Source of the DNA: Panax quinquefolius
Lineage: Eukaryota > Streptophyta > Magnoliopsida > Apiales > Araliaceae
Length of the DNA stretch: 64,000 nucleotides
Assembly: GCA_020205615.1 (NCBI GenBank)
Contig: CM035151.1
Coordinates: 14,114,322 to 14,178,321 of the forward strand
Reading direction: 5' to 3'
A program made the translations under genes and the position numbers. This document shows positions 48,286 through 60,900 of this stretch, piece after piece; the first letter of the stretch is position 1, and each line of letters starts with the position of its first letter. The notes under the pieces were generated by a model. It was not told where the DNA came from and did no database searches. It saw nothing but the letters and a program-made list of their open reading frames with translations.

Positions 48286-48600
48286 CACAAAAAGTTATAC
48301 TTTCAACTTCAAAAGTAATCGAGGCACCGACTAAGATGACCTTGGAAGTTACACTTTCAAACTTCAAAAGTGATCGAGGAACCCGATTAACGACCCTCGA
48401 CGATTCTGATTTCAACTTCAAAAGTGACCGAGGCACTGAAGTTTAAGCCCTCAACCCCGAAAGTTACACTTTATCTTTAAAAGTGACAAACTTTATGCTT
48501 TATTCGACAAAAGCAAGAAAGTTACACTTTACCTCTAAAAGTGGCAATCGTTATGCTTTCTTGACAAAAGCAAGATTTACTAATGAAACGTTATGCTTTT
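48286..48600 (+). repeat. Degenerate gttacactt/aaaagtg repeats after E pol
   Basis: Five to six loose repeats with gttacactttcaacttcaaa, aaaagtgatcgaggcac or shortened forms. The units are of variable length (about 50-65 bp), so this is a decayed tandem region just after the polyprotein. Confidence 0.65.
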
Positions 48601-49480
48601 CGTTAAAAGCAATTTTATTATCAATAAATTTACAAACTTTCACTTATACTTGAATGTTATTTTTAAATTTCTTAAGAAAAAAGAGTATAAAGTCAAGTTT
48701 TGGTTTTGAGAAAACTATATATACATGTTTTTGATAAAATTCATATTTACTTGTGGTTGTCTTGTAATATTAATTTGAATAACTTGAGATTCAATGATAA
48801 ATATTGAATTTTAAGGAATCATTCAAATTAAAAGCAATCAACAAGGTTGAAGAAACTACATTTTGATAAATGAAACATGTGTAAATGAGTTTACAAACGA
48901 AAATCGAAAGAAAAAAAACTACTACAACAAGTTATGATCTAAAGGCCAAGACATATCAAATGAAGATGAGGCATAGCTAAAGCTTCCAAGTCGTGAATGG
49001 CCGCATCTCTAACCTTAAGATTTGCGACTTTTCACCTCCCTAACTTGTTGGGTAGTTATTTAAGTCCCGTCATTAGCACTCCACATCCCGAAATTTAGCA
49101 TTTAGATCCGAAGCCGGGTCCTCTAAATCTTGAGATCGGATCTTCGGTTGTTTTGCGGCTTCATCAAGCTCGAGAAAGTCAGACCGAAAAAGGAATCATC
49201 TTCACACTTACGCATGCAATGACCTCCAAACGTAGTGAAACAAGATTAAAACTTGATTTGAGAAGATCCAGCCTAACACGAAAAGGAGACATGTCAACAC
49301 CCACGACTTTAAGGTCGTTTCACATCATCACTAAACTTCTTGAAGTCCTCGGCTGCAAGGAATATAAAGACATAGTGTGCAACCCAAGAACAAGGCTTTA
49401 AGTAAGGTGCAGGAAGAAGAAGGTTTAGGTGGAAGTTGTCTTAATAATCAATTGGTCAAGTATCTCAAGCGAAACCGAAG
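48601..49480. other. E 3' region without identified gene
   Basis: AT-rich DNA followed by a more GC-balanced stretch. Only short frames occur (an 82-residue one on the plus strand at 49,153-49,401 with no recognised motif). It may hold the 3' end of the antisense gene. Confidence 0.5.
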
Positions 49481-49781
49481 CTAGAGAGCCGCTCCAGTTT
49501 TCCTCCGACTAGAGATGATATCTCGAAACCCCTCCACGGAATAAGATCCCCACTTGGATTGAAGGAAGCTCGCGAGAAGCCACTTTAGACGCCACCATAG
49601 AATTTGACAAGACAAGAGATGGAGGATCAGAAAGATGCTGTATGGCTGATGATTCCTCGAAGCCTTGGCCACCTAGAGGATAACCAAGGTCACTATAAGG
49701 CAAGTGGGCGACATCCGGATGGAGAACATAAAACAAAGCCAGGACCTCAACAGGCAAAGGCAAATCTTTCATCTTCTCACT

Positions 49782-49859
49782 CTGAAAACAAAAAATGTCA
49801 AAGCATAATATATTATGAAAAAAAAAATACTCACAATATATTGAAAGAAAGATACTCAC
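49782..49859 (-). other. Candidate intron 5 of antisense gene
   Basis: Donor ATT|GTGAGTATC, acceptor tttttgttttcag, 78 nt, with a duplicated gtgagtat inside. The reading frame stays open across it, so it looks like one long ORF, but the intervening residues are a run of Phe/Ile/Cys typical of a translated intron. Confidence 0.7.
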
Positions 49860-50311
49860 AATATAGCCAATGGAAAAGGAGTCAGGAGATGCCACGGAAA
49901 CGGGAATGTCATTTAACCCACCCAAAGTACTATCAATAATGCCCTCCTGATCGATCACTAACTCGGCAGACTCCTTCTGGGGAGGATGGACATCAGCAAT
50001 AGTCGCAGAAGGATTCCCCCTCGAGGAGGTAGGAGCCTTATTAGCATCTTTAGGCCCATCATATGGAGAAGTCATAGGAAGGATTGAAGAAATCGGTGTA
50101 CCACCCACAGCAGGACTTGGGCTTACATCGGATAAAGTGTCTTTAGCATCAAGGCTAACACAATCATTATCACGAAGAAGGCGACTTCGACACCAATAAG
50201 GATAGGTTGAGAAGGCTCACGACCGGCGAAACCGCTACGCACTACCTCATGTGTAAGTACTGAAATAAACCCAAGAGGAACATCATAATCCTCTTCATCA
50301 ACCTCTGCAAT

Positions 50312-50399
50312 CTGAAAATCAAGAAAATAAATACATAAGGAAACACGAAAGCAACTATAATGAGGGATAAAAAAATATGGAAATGTCACAAAAATTTAC
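50312..50399 (-). other. Candidate intron 4 of antisense gene
   Basis: Donor TTG|GTAAAT, acceptor cttgattttcag, 88 nt, strongly T-rich. The next exon begins IAEVDEEDYDVPLG. Confidence 0.7.
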
Positions 50400-51574
50400 C
50401 AAATTTTACGTTGCTTCTTGACCCAGGACCCTCATTTTACCGCCGCAAGATACTAGAACCAAAGATCATCAAGAAGACGTTTCGATGATGGCTTTAAGCG
50501 AAGCCTAATAACGGGATGACTAACCGGAACCACGATAGAAGTAATAGGAGGATCCACCTCAGAATCAGTAGTGGTAGATGCTTTCGCTTTAGAACGGGTG
50601 ATTCTCATTTCCTCGGCACTGAGGGATCCTCGGGGAGGAACTGAAGGAGGTATCTGTGATAGAGATGCATGAGACGAAGCCCGTGGTGGAAGACTCCTGG
50701 AGGTAGTAGGGACATGTGCCTGAAGAATAGTTGGGTCACTTCGAGGATGAATGCCTACTGACCGAGGATGAGAAGACTTAAGCATCAGAGCCTCATGCTC
50801 AATGAGCCGACTACTGGTTGACAACGTTCTGAACGGATAGTGGTCTTAGGAGAACATAGCAACCTGACCCATTGGAGACGTTCTGGAATAGAAACTGGTA
50901 GAGAACAAATCAAGTATCATCCCCCATCTTTTAAGATTGACACGCCAATAATTACACTCATTTGGTAGTATATCGCCTAATCCGAGAATCATTCGGTGAT
51001 GACAAAAGGAAGGGATTTATGAGGAGCATTTGGAGGCCTTGAAATGCCCACGTAAAGAGGAGAGAGAGACAAAGTTGAGAAGAGGCGATCTCATAAGTCT
51101 CCTCGACAAGTATGGCCAAAGGGACGCCTCACGGTCAAATCAAATCGCCTCATGACCACAATGGGAAGAATAAAGCACAAAGTGCAAAAACCATTATATT
51201 CGACGGCGTAAGGAAGCTCCATGACTTCAAGGAAGACGAACCAAGACAACGAAGAACCACTCAATTCGTTGATATCCGAGTAGGAGCGAAAGTGATGCCT
51301 ATAGAAGTGGGGCGGGGCGACCACCACCACCGCGAAACAATAGTGTATGGACGAGTCAGAAAGCATGAAGAATCATCGATAAAATGTCAGAATCAATTAG
51401 ATCGGTGATCAATCCAAATGAAATGTCATGGGGGACAATGTTGCAAGAATGAAGAAGGATCTGAATCTCGCTTTTTCTTCTTAGGAAAATGTGCGGGAGA
51501 GTAGAATATCTCAAAAAGTGCTCAAGAGAAAGATTTGAAGAAAGGAGCGAGGAGCGAAACAATTTACGTCATAC

Positions 51575-51653
51575 CTGAGTAAAGAAACAAAAAGATTGAT
51601 AAGAAAAAAATGCAGTGTGAAAGACAGTTAATAAAAATACGAAAAATGGATAC
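51575..51653 (-). other. Candidate intron 3 of antisense gene
   Basis: Donor GAG|GTATCC, acceptor tttctttactcag, 79 nt, T-rich throughout. It follows the LYRRLDETILAM-coding exon. Confidence 0.65.
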
Positions 51654-52166
51654 CTCATAACAGATTCCTTCATAGCGAGAATAGTTTCGTCCAAACGACG
51701 ATACAATGTTCCTAAGAGAGAGGAGCGAGAGGAACATTTAGACCTCAAGATAACATAGAAGCTAAACCAAACATGCGAGTCGAAGGACCATCTACGAAGA
51801 CACAGGAAAAATGAAGCGGGATAACCACATAGCCAAATAAGCGGCTAAGGGAAAAGGGCAAGGCTCTTCATGGAAAGTGAGAGACGGACTTGTTATAGTC
51901 GTAACTATTTCCGTTAGTGTCCTGCCCAGTAATCCACGAAGAAGTAAGCGCACCCAAGATAACCGAGAATTCTTTTGCCGTTAGAAGTCTCAAAGTTTGG
52001 GAGGAGCATGTCACCACAAATCGCGAGATATAATTGGGAGCTCGCTTGGAAGCTTCATTAAATAAGCAATGCACTCAACATCTCTAGGAGATAAGCTAGA
52101 TATGCTACAAGAAGCCGATGCAACAGTAGGAAGGCTACAAGATATAATCTAGAATGAGTTCATACT

Positions 52167-52226
52167 CTAAAAAAATAAAAATAAATAAATAAATAAATAA
52201 AAAATGAATGAAAAAAAGAAGATTAC
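52167..52226 (-). other. Candidate intron 2 of antisense gene
   Basis: It starts GTAATC directly after the HAIYQ-like exon end and finishes in a T/A-rich tract with ttttttag. At 60 nt it is short for a plant intron, though it marks where coding homology stops. Confidence 0.5.
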
Positions 52227-52733
52227 TGGTAAATGGCATGAACGTCCTCTAGAGTTGGGGTGAACTCCCCCTAAGCAGTGACAAATGTACATGTGGAAGA
52301 ACACCAGCGTGAAATCAAGACTTTTAAGAGCATCTTGGTCTGCATTGGATATGAGGATCCTGCATAATTGAATGCAACGCAAAATGCTCGACCCTCTTCA
52401 AAGATATCCACATAATCGAATTTATGAGAACCTCGCTTGGTCCAATGTTGCCACCCACAAGACGATTGGATGAGTCTGGATATGAAATGAATGGGATCAG
52501 TAGGGTATTCTGTTTTTCTATACACATACGAGGAATGTGAAAGCGAGCAGTGAAAAAATCTGTCTAAACTTACATGCAAAGCCGTAGATATAGAAATAAG
52601 CACCTTTCTTCTGAGGAGGAAAGGTTGTCGATCATAATTCTTCACTTGCTCCCATAAAAAAAGTCGAAGACCCATAAAAGGGAGCCTTTCCCCGATCAAT
52701 GATGAAAAGAACCTCCTTAGTAGTTTTCAGTTA

Positions 52734-52837
52734 CTGTGGAACATTCACCGAGTTGGCTCGCAACAAGAAAAAAATAACATGAGAATTCTAGAAACAAGGA
52801 AAGAAAGTGAATGGGCATTTGAAATTAAGTGCTTACC
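52734..52837 (-). other. Candidate intron 1 of antisense gene
   Basis: The donor ATG|GTAAGC is at 52,837 and a possible acceptor CCACAG ends at 52,734; the length is 104 nt. A nearer acceptor would leave only 50 nt. The donor is strong and the acceptor uncertain. Confidence 0.5.
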
Positions 52838-53139
52838 ATAATAAGAGAGAAGGTATGAAACTTAAATAAGAAGATTGGATTTGGGAAAGGAAGATCACGG
52901 ACACCTTGGATTCGGGAAAGGAATATCACAATCACCTGAAAGAAGAAAAAGAGCACAAGCATTAGGAGCCATTCAAATAAAAAGGGTAAAAGAAGAACGG
53001 GGAAATGCGAAAAAGGAGGCCATTAGGTCGGTTCCCCTAAGTGGTTGACCGTAGGATTTAGCCACATAAAGGAGCTCTCCCCTCTTACATTTAACTTCTC
53101 CTTACTCGTCGAATCAACTGATTGGAATGAATGCTACTT

Positions 53140-53668
53140 CACCGGAACATCCGAACTAAGATCCTTGTTAAGGTGAAATGGCTCGGAATAAATTCTTCCT
53201 CCATGCGATGTTGTCCTTTCTTTCAAAATATCCAAACCAATGACCTTGTTAAGGTGAAATGGCTCGGAATAAATTCTTCCTCCTTGCGGGGTTGTCCTTT
53301 CTTTCAGAATATCCGAGCCAAGGACCTTGTTAAGGTGAAATGGCTCGGAATAAATTCCTCATCCTTACGGTGTTCCTTTCTTCCAGAATATCCGAGCCAA
53401 TGACCTTGTTAAGGTGAAATGGCTCGGAATAGATCCTTCCTCCTTGCAGTGTTCCCTTTCTTCCAGAATATCCGAGCCAATGACCTTGTTAAGGTGAAAT
53501 GGCTCGGAATAAATCCTTCCTCCTTGCGGTGTTGTCCTTTCTTTGAGAATATCCGAGCCAAGATCCTTGTTAAGGTGAAATGGTTCGGAATAGAGGCCTC
53601 CTCCTTGCAGTGTTGCTTTCTCTTTGAAAATATCCGAGCCAAGATCCTGTTAAGGTGAAATGGCCCGG
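53140..53668 (+). repeat. 81-bp tandem array in E 3' region, about 7 units
   Basis: The core ccttgttaaggtgaaatggc recurs at 53,163, 53,244, 53,325, 53,404, 53,484, 53,565 and 53,646 (spacings 81, 81, 79, 80, 81, 81). Each unit ends in cagaatatccgagcca. The 81-bp period keeps a frame open (27-residue repeat) without evidence of coding. Tat-lineage elements are known for tandem repeats between pol and the 3' LTR that can seed satellite DNA. Confidence 0.95.
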
Positions 53669-53864
53669 AAAAAAAACACTACGATCAACTGAAAAAAAAA
53701 GAAAAGAAACAAATGAAACAATCATAAAGAATTAACCAAACTGAAAATTACACAAGCTATTCTGGGGGATATAAGGTTGGATTTTTGGGGGAGAAGCTAC
53801 AAGTGTACACAAGTGAGTGGAGTAGGTTAATTAAGTTCTTCCTTACAGCCGCTCACATGGTACA
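53669..53864. other. E 3' region up to the D insertion
   Basis: A-rich spacer with no gene; it ends ggtaca at the D 5' LTR. Confidence 0.7.
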
Positions 53865-56574
53865 TGTAAGACCCCAACTTATTATTAATGAAATTTAATT
53901 TTCTCTGTTTATTATTTTAAAATAGTAAGGGTTGATTTGATTAATGTGGATAGTTAGGGGTAAAATACGCAAATACTTCAAAATAAGCAAGTGGTTATAA
54001 AATATTCATTGTTGTCGGGGAATATTCGTTTGGTCGTGGAATATTAAATGCTTACCGTCGGGGAATATTCGTACGACGGCGCAGCCATGTGTGGGCCCCA
54101 TAACTGGAAAGCGATTGGATGAAGAAAACGACAAATATAAGTGGTTTAAAAATAATCAGGCGTAGTTATTCTGCAATTATCTTGTTAAAATACTTTGCTG
54201 GTTAAAACACAAGTTAGCACACCAGTATTGCACCAATTATTGATTATTATGTAAGAAGGCACTACTCAATAATGGTTACGATAATTACTGCTTCGAAAGA
54301 TTTTATTGAGTTAATAATTGTTGCGTTGATATTTTATATTCTTTGTTGTTTCATAATTGTCATTATACGATTATTTTTCATTATCGGAGCAATATTTCAT
54401 ATTATCTGAATAATATTATTAGATAACATTATTGGCAATGTCTAGAAAGTTCTGTCTAAGGAGAGGTTTGGTCACCTAATTGCGCGCCAGTAAAGAAAAA
54501 TTCTTATTGGAAAGCCCCCTCTTTCCTGGGAACTGCCTGGTTGTCAATATTGTGATTCTGTAATATTATTTGTGAATAATTAATTATTGATTCATGTGAT
54601 GAGGAAAATATTGATTTTATGTGGATATAGATGGAGAAAAATTTTAATGTGACAATTGTTGAAAATTGAAATTTTATCTTTTTCTGATAAAATAATTCAT
54701 TTAAATATATTATTATATTTTAATAATATAATAATTGTGATATTTTTACAACGAATGTGGGATATAAGAGTATACGAGGAGGAAGAGTATTTTTGTTGCA
54801 ATAAATGTTTAAAACATGTTAAACATGTCGGTGGACCCCATTTATTGACTGAAATTTGATTATAGCCTGTAAAATCGTCCGTTTGTGGATTTCGGTCAAT
54901 TTCTATTTGGAATTTGGAAAAACTTTCTTCTGCAAAGTTGTAGAGAATTGAATTTCCTATAAAAACTCGCAAGATTCGAATTTTCTGATGAAAGGGCTAT
55001 TTATTATGAATTATTGAAGTTCCGAAGCTCCGAAAAAATTGATTTTTGGAAGTTTAAAATATTTAAAATTAGAAAAACGTTTTTTTCAATATGGTGTGTT
55101 ACACATGTGGGTTGAATGAGCTGAATTCAGTTCTTGGAAGGTTGGCGTAGGAAATTTTATTATAAATAATAATATTATATTAAATTTTCGCTTTGGTGTT
55201 CTAAGCATTTTCTATAAATAGGTGCTTAGGTTAGAATTGAAAATCACACCGTAAACCCAAGTTTTCTCTCTATATTATCGAGCGTATTCTTGTGAGTATT
55301 TTGAGTATACTTAGTATTGTTAGACGGTTTGAAGTTTCCTTGAAAGACTATACCCTAGTATTCCAACTAGAAATCTTAATCTTTCGAGGTAAGGGATGTT
55401 ATTTTCTTCTCAAATGATATTATTTCTTCAATATCATTATCTTTGAAATATTAGTTGAAACTTTTTATCAAATTTAGAACTTTTCCATGTCGGGTTACTA
55501 TTCATGAGTTACTATTCACGAGTTCTTATTCATGAGTTCTTATTCACGAAGTTCTTATTCACGAGTACTATTCATGTAAGTCGTGAAGATGTTTTTTTTG
55601 GGAAATTTCTATCTTTTGGTGTCTGAGTTACTATTCACGTACTAAGACTATTCACCAAAAAATAAAATTTCTTCTTTTTGTCCAAAATATCTATTCTGGA
55701 TACTAGCTTTGATTGTATCCATGTTTTGATCATTCTTGAATTTTAAACCACTATGATTATTTTTGAGGTATTTTTGAACATGGATAAAACAAAGTACGAA
55801 TCCTTAATCCTTAATCCTTGTCATTTTGTTTCACTGGATTCGTTTCTTTAAAAATATTTTTCATCATCCTCAGTCTTAAATGATGATATTATTGAATATC
55901 TTTGGCTGTGAGTGCAAAGATGAATGATTTCTGAAGAATATCTTTGGTAGAAGTGCAAAAAGATGAACAGTGTTTAGATGAACATGACAAATCGATGAAT
56001 ATCTTTGGCTGTGGTGCAAAAGATGAATATTTGATTCCGTTGTATATTGATTGATGTTACTGAGGATAAAAGATGAGACGATGAACTTTTAAATTCATAC
56101 ATGTAGAGATAGTAGTTTGCATTCTCTACTTAACTCTTCTAATGAATTATTATTTCATTGCGAATATTGATTTAAAATTTGTTGTCTATTGTATTCTATT
56201 AGATTTTTCCCGATTGAAGACTAACGGTAATTTGTTGTATATTATCTTAGTCATAATATTCTTTACTAGGCTAGTTGAGCTCACCCTTTTCCTTTTTGTT
56301 CCATTTTTCTTCTCGGGAGGCGAGAATATAAGCGAATGCAGTCGGGTATGGAATGAAGGTTTTAGAAAGAATTGTTTAGTAGTCCTCACCATTTTTGTAA
56401 AATAATGTATCAATAAATGTGATGAGGATTTATTTGAGTATAGATATTGTCTAGAAGATAATATTTGTATTCAAACTCACGCTTTCTTGTTGTAATAATA
56501 AAGTTGTAGTTGTTTACATGCCATGTATTGACAACCTCGAATAGGTGATGTATACCTATTTTGGGGGCGTCACA
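53865..56574 (+). repeat. D 5' LTR (2.71 kb)
   Basis: TGTAAGACCCCAAC...GGGCGTCACA. GAATATTC motifs are near 54,020-54,072, a TATA box is at 55,213, the TACTATTCAC array is at 55,490-55,660 and hairpins are at 55,898-56,025 (arms 55,898-55,904 and 55,915-55,921). The segment 54,417-54,765 equals window bases 1-348. Confidence 0.93.
55213..55220 (+). promoter_or_regulatory. TATA box of D 5' LTR
   Basis: TATAAATA in tttctataaataggtgc. Confidence 0.75.
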
Positions 56575-56576
56575 GT

Positions 56577-56593
56577 TGGTATCGAGCTTAGGG
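56577..56593 (+). promoter_or_regulatory. Primer binding site of D
   Basis: tggtatcgagcttaggg, two bases after the LTR end, identical to that of C. Confidence 0.82.
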
Positions 56594-56744
56594 ATATGAT
56601 CTCTGGCGGAGATCGGGGAATAGAACTAGGAGGGAGAGACGTAAATCCTTCGCTAAAGGTGTCCTACCTAAGCTTATTTTTTTAGTTGGTCAAGATATAA
56701 GGATGTTATGTGATATATTGATTTCCTTAATTAACCCTTGTTTT

Positions 56745-57885
56745 ATGACAATGTTGAGAATGTCGATGAGAATATTAACAATGGAAATGAGACCGTGGAG
56801 ACGCTTTTGACTCACCAACGAGGAGAACGTGCAACAGTGGCAATGTTCCTCCCGTGAACAACACCACCGAAAGCGAGATGATGAACGCGAGGGGATGTTT
56901 AGAAGCTTTTTGCGAGCTCATGCAAAATCGACGAGGAGACTCGTGTTCAAAATACAGAGGAGGAAATGATAGCAATTCACGGGTTGTCATAGCCAAGTAG
57001 TTCAAAGAGTTGGGACCACCGAAATTTAAGGGAAAGCGGATCCGATCATGGCGGAAATATGGGTTAAGCAAATTACCAAGATATTCGATGTCTTGGGATG
57101 CACCGAGAACGAAGGTTCCATTCGCCACCTTTATGTTCCATGGCGAGGCGACCATCGGTGGGAGTGCATGAAGCGTACCCATCCACCGCTTTCAAAGATG
57201 TCTTGGGAGACGTTTGAAACTATTTAATGACAAATACTTTCACGAAAGTGTTCGCTATATGAAGGAAGTGGAGTTTATTAGGCGGAGCGTAACAACATGA
57301 CGGTGTCTCAAAGACGAGGCAAAGTTTGCGAGTTATCCGTGTTTGCACCTCATTTAGTGGAGAATGAGGAACGATGACGCGGATGTTTCTTAGAGGTTTA
57401 AAACCCGCGATACGTCGAAGATCTCATTTCTCATAAATTTTCTCTCTTCAGATGTTGTAAGCGAATGTCGAATTATTAGAAATGAGATAACGAGTACGGT
57501 CAATTGAGGACCACAACCAGGATCGTACGGTAGATAGCGAACAATGTAATAATGATAACCAAATGGAGAAAGAAACAGACGGACAAAAAATGGTAACCAC
57601 TCTGGTGGTAATCATAGCCATGAAAATAGAAAAGCGAGTCGGGAAGAGATTTTAAAAAGAGGAGATTTAACAATGACCATGTGAAGACGACGAGTCTTGA
57701 GCAAGAATCGGTTCTAAGGGAGGAGAACGACCACCCATTCATATATTACAAATGCGAAAAAGAGGGACATATCGATCAAACCGCCCACAACAGCTCAAGG
57801 TATGCAAAAATTGTGGAAAGGAAGGACATATCGCTCGAGATTGTGCGATGGCGAAACCTAGTTCAAGGGGACGGTGACTCAAAAG
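56745..57885 (+). pseudogene. Gag of element D
   Basis: Gag begins near the ENVDENINNG-coding stretch at about 56,757. The capsid blocks ITKIFDVLGCTE, a DHRWECMKRTHP segment, DKYF.ESVRYMKEVEF and LISHKFSLF lie between 57,040 and 57,470 in alternating frames. Two knuckles follow: a partly degraded YKCEKEGHIDQT at about 57,748-57,785 and one near 57,803-57,850 read as NCGKEGHIARDC only across a frame change. Confidence 0.78.
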
Positions 57886-57959
57886 ATCGTCCCCGAAAAA
57901 ATCAAAGTCAACGATTCCGGAAGAAGCGTTTGTTGTGGATCGGTCATAATCGAGGAACC

Positions 57960-60900
57960 CAAACGAGGTGATCACGGGTAAGCTATTTATAAATTCTTGC
58001 GAAGTTTATACCTTACTTGATACCGGTGCTACCCATTCATTTATCTCTCCGCATGTGCTCAACGTTTAAACTTGACTCGGAGAAATTAGACTTTGACCTA
58101 TCTCGGAAACTCAGCTAGAGAAACTTTCATCACATCCAATCGCTTATAAATCTTGTTTGATTCAAGTTGGCACCATCACCTTACCGTTGACCTTATCTCT
58201 TTAAAGATACTTGCTTTTGATGTGATTTTAGGGATTGATTGGTTAACTACTCATCATGCCAAAATTGATTGTTTTCGTAAGGTTGTTAGTTTTCATATTC
58301 CTAACCAACCCGTTGTGCATGAATTCAAGCAACTAAACCATTAAAATCAATCATCGCTCATATCTAATCATAAAGCTATTCGCTTATTGAAAAACGGATG
58401 TCAAGCTTTTTAGCCCATGTTATGGATTTGAATAAAGACACGCCAAATTTGAATAATATTCTGTTGTTATTGACTTTCCGACGATTTCCCAAGAACTTCC
58501 CGGTCTACCCCGCGTGAAGTTGAATTCTTTATTGATCTTGAACTCCGCATACAAAGCCCATTTCTAAAACCCCATATCGAATGGCTCCTATTGAACTTCG
58601 AGGAGTTAAAGGTCCAACTACGAGAATTGTTGGACATCGGTTTCATTCGCCCTAGTACATCTCCTTGGGGTGCTCTGCTTTATTTGTAAAGAAGAAAGAC
58701 GGGGAGTATCGCGACTTTGTATCGATTATCTGAATTGAACCATGTCACCATCAAGAATAGGTATCCTCTACCTCGTATTGATGACTTGTTTGACCAACCG
58801 CAAGGGCACAATTCTTTTCAAAATCGATCTTCGCTTACGGATATCATCACCAAGATTAGAACCGAGGATATTCCAAAGACCGCCTTTAGAACTTCGATGC
58901 GGGCATTATGAATTCTTAGTCATGTCTTTCGGATGACTAATGCTCTAAACTTTCATGGATATGATGAACCGAGTATTCAAGGAATATTTGGATCGGTTGT
59001 TGTTGTCTTTATTGATGACATCCTTATATATTCCAAAAGTCGTGAAGATCATGAGCACCATTTGAAGCTAGTACTCCAAAGGCTTCGTGAAAACAAACTA
59101 TATGCCAAATTGAAGAAATGCGAGTTCGGCTTGAGGAAGTAGCATTCCTTGGGCATGTGGTGTCGAAACATGGAGTATCTGCTGATCCGGCCAAGATTGA
59201 AGCAATACAAAGTTGGGAGCAACCAAGTCGGTGATCAAGACGTAGCTTTTTGGGCTTAATTGGTTATTATCGGAGATTCGTGGAAGGGTTTTCTCGAATC
59301 GCTACTCCATTAACTTCATTTAACTCTAAGGATACAAAATTCGTTTGGAGCGAAGAATGCGAGAAGAGTTTCCAAGAGCTTAAGAGAGACTTATTTCTAA
59401 GACTGTTTCTAACAATACCATCTCGGTTCGGATGGATTTGTTATCTCAACAACGATGCTTCGGCAAAGGGTTAGGATGTGTTCTCATGCAACGTGGGAAA
59501 GTCATAGCCTATGCCTCGCGACAACTTAAAGAGTATGAGAGGAATTATCCTACTCATGATCTAGAGTTATAGTGCAATCGTTTCATATTAAAGATATGGA
59601 GGCACTATCTATATGGGGAGAAAGTGGAGATATATTCGGACCATAAAAAGCCTTAAATATTTCTTCACTCAAAAGAACTCAACATGCTGGCAATGACGTT
59701 GGCTCGAGCTATTGAAAGACTACGACCACACTATTCAATACCATCCCGAAAAGCGAACGTGGTAGTGACGCGTTGAGTAGAAGATCATATCACGGAACGA
59801 GTGCGATGATGTCAAGTATACGCGTAGAGCCAACTTTAATAGAAAAAGTTAAGGTTGCTTTCAAGCCACCGGCCGATGCGTGCGTATGAAGAAGAAAGTA
59901 CAAGAAGGAGATATTCCGGAAGCGAGAATTGATGAAGAAGGAATACTTCAAGTCCACTCTAGACTTTGTATTCCTAACGACTCTGATTTGAAGTACAAGA
60001 TTATGATGGAGGCACACAATACACCATTTGCAATCCATCCGGAAGTACTAAAATGTATCGTGATCTTCGACATACATTTTGGTGGAACAATATGAAGAGA
60101 GATTGCAAAGTTTATCTCAATGTGTTTAACTTGTCAACGTGTAAAGGCGAAGCATCTAGTACCTAAGGGTCCGCTGCAACCACTTGAGATTCCAAAATGG
60201 AAGTGGGAACACATTACCATGGATTTCAATTACGGTCTTCCTACGGTTTCTCGGGCATCAATGCTATTTGGGTTATTGTTGATAGATTAACCAAGTCTCC
60301 GCTTTCATTTCTTGCCGATACGGAGACTTATTCACTTGAACGTCTTACTAGTATGTGACGTGAATGAGATTGTGAGGTTGCATGGCATGCCCGTATCCAT
60401 AGTTTCGGATCGTGACCCAAGATTCACTTCAAGATTTTGGGTTAGCTTGCAAAAAGCTATGGGCACGGATTTACGATTCGATTCGCATACCATCCTCAAA
60501 CGGATTTTACAATCGAAAAGGACTATTCAAACTCTTGAAGATTTATTAAGACTACGTGTCCTAGACTTCAAGAGGCGGTTGGGATAAGTATTTACCATTG
60601 GTGGAATTCTCCTACAACAACGATTATCGAGCAAGTATAGGTGTAGCTCCATTTGAAGCATTATATGGACGAAAGTGTCGCTCTCCAAAGATGTTGGGAC
60701 GAGGTGGGTGAAGCAACACCGTTGGGACCGAGTTGATACGTATGACTCACGGAAAAGATCCAAATGATTCAACAACGATACAAATGGCACAAGATCGACA
60801 AAAGAGTTATGCGGATCTTCATCGAAAGGACGTGGAATTTAGTGTAGGGGATCATGTATTATTGCGAGTTGCTCCATGGAAGGGAGTTACAAGATTTGGG

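Larger units (their letters stand above)
49480..52935 (-). pseudogene. Antisense intron-containing gene with plant-mobile-domain-like protein
   Basis: Read on the minus strand from about 52,935 down. The exon at 52,733-52,227 encodes a 142-residue stretch ending CTFVTA, a stop, then GEFTPTLEDVHAI, which is the conserved entry block of plant mobile domain (aminotransferase-like) proteins. Further on are PLAPL near 51,735 and LGTLYRRLDETILAMKES at about 51,710-51,660, also fitting that family. A Ser/Pro-rich region (50,824-50,453) and a final acidic-hydrophilic region (50,108-49,509) follow. Five candidate introns have good borders. Antisense extra ORFs are known in some Tat elements. A few in-frame stops may be damage or sequencing error. 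Confidence 0.7.

Noticed and set aside
53131..53658. Open frames with 27-residue repeats in both directions
   Set aside because: These are by-products of the 81-bp tandem unit. Units with 79 or 80 bp break the frame.
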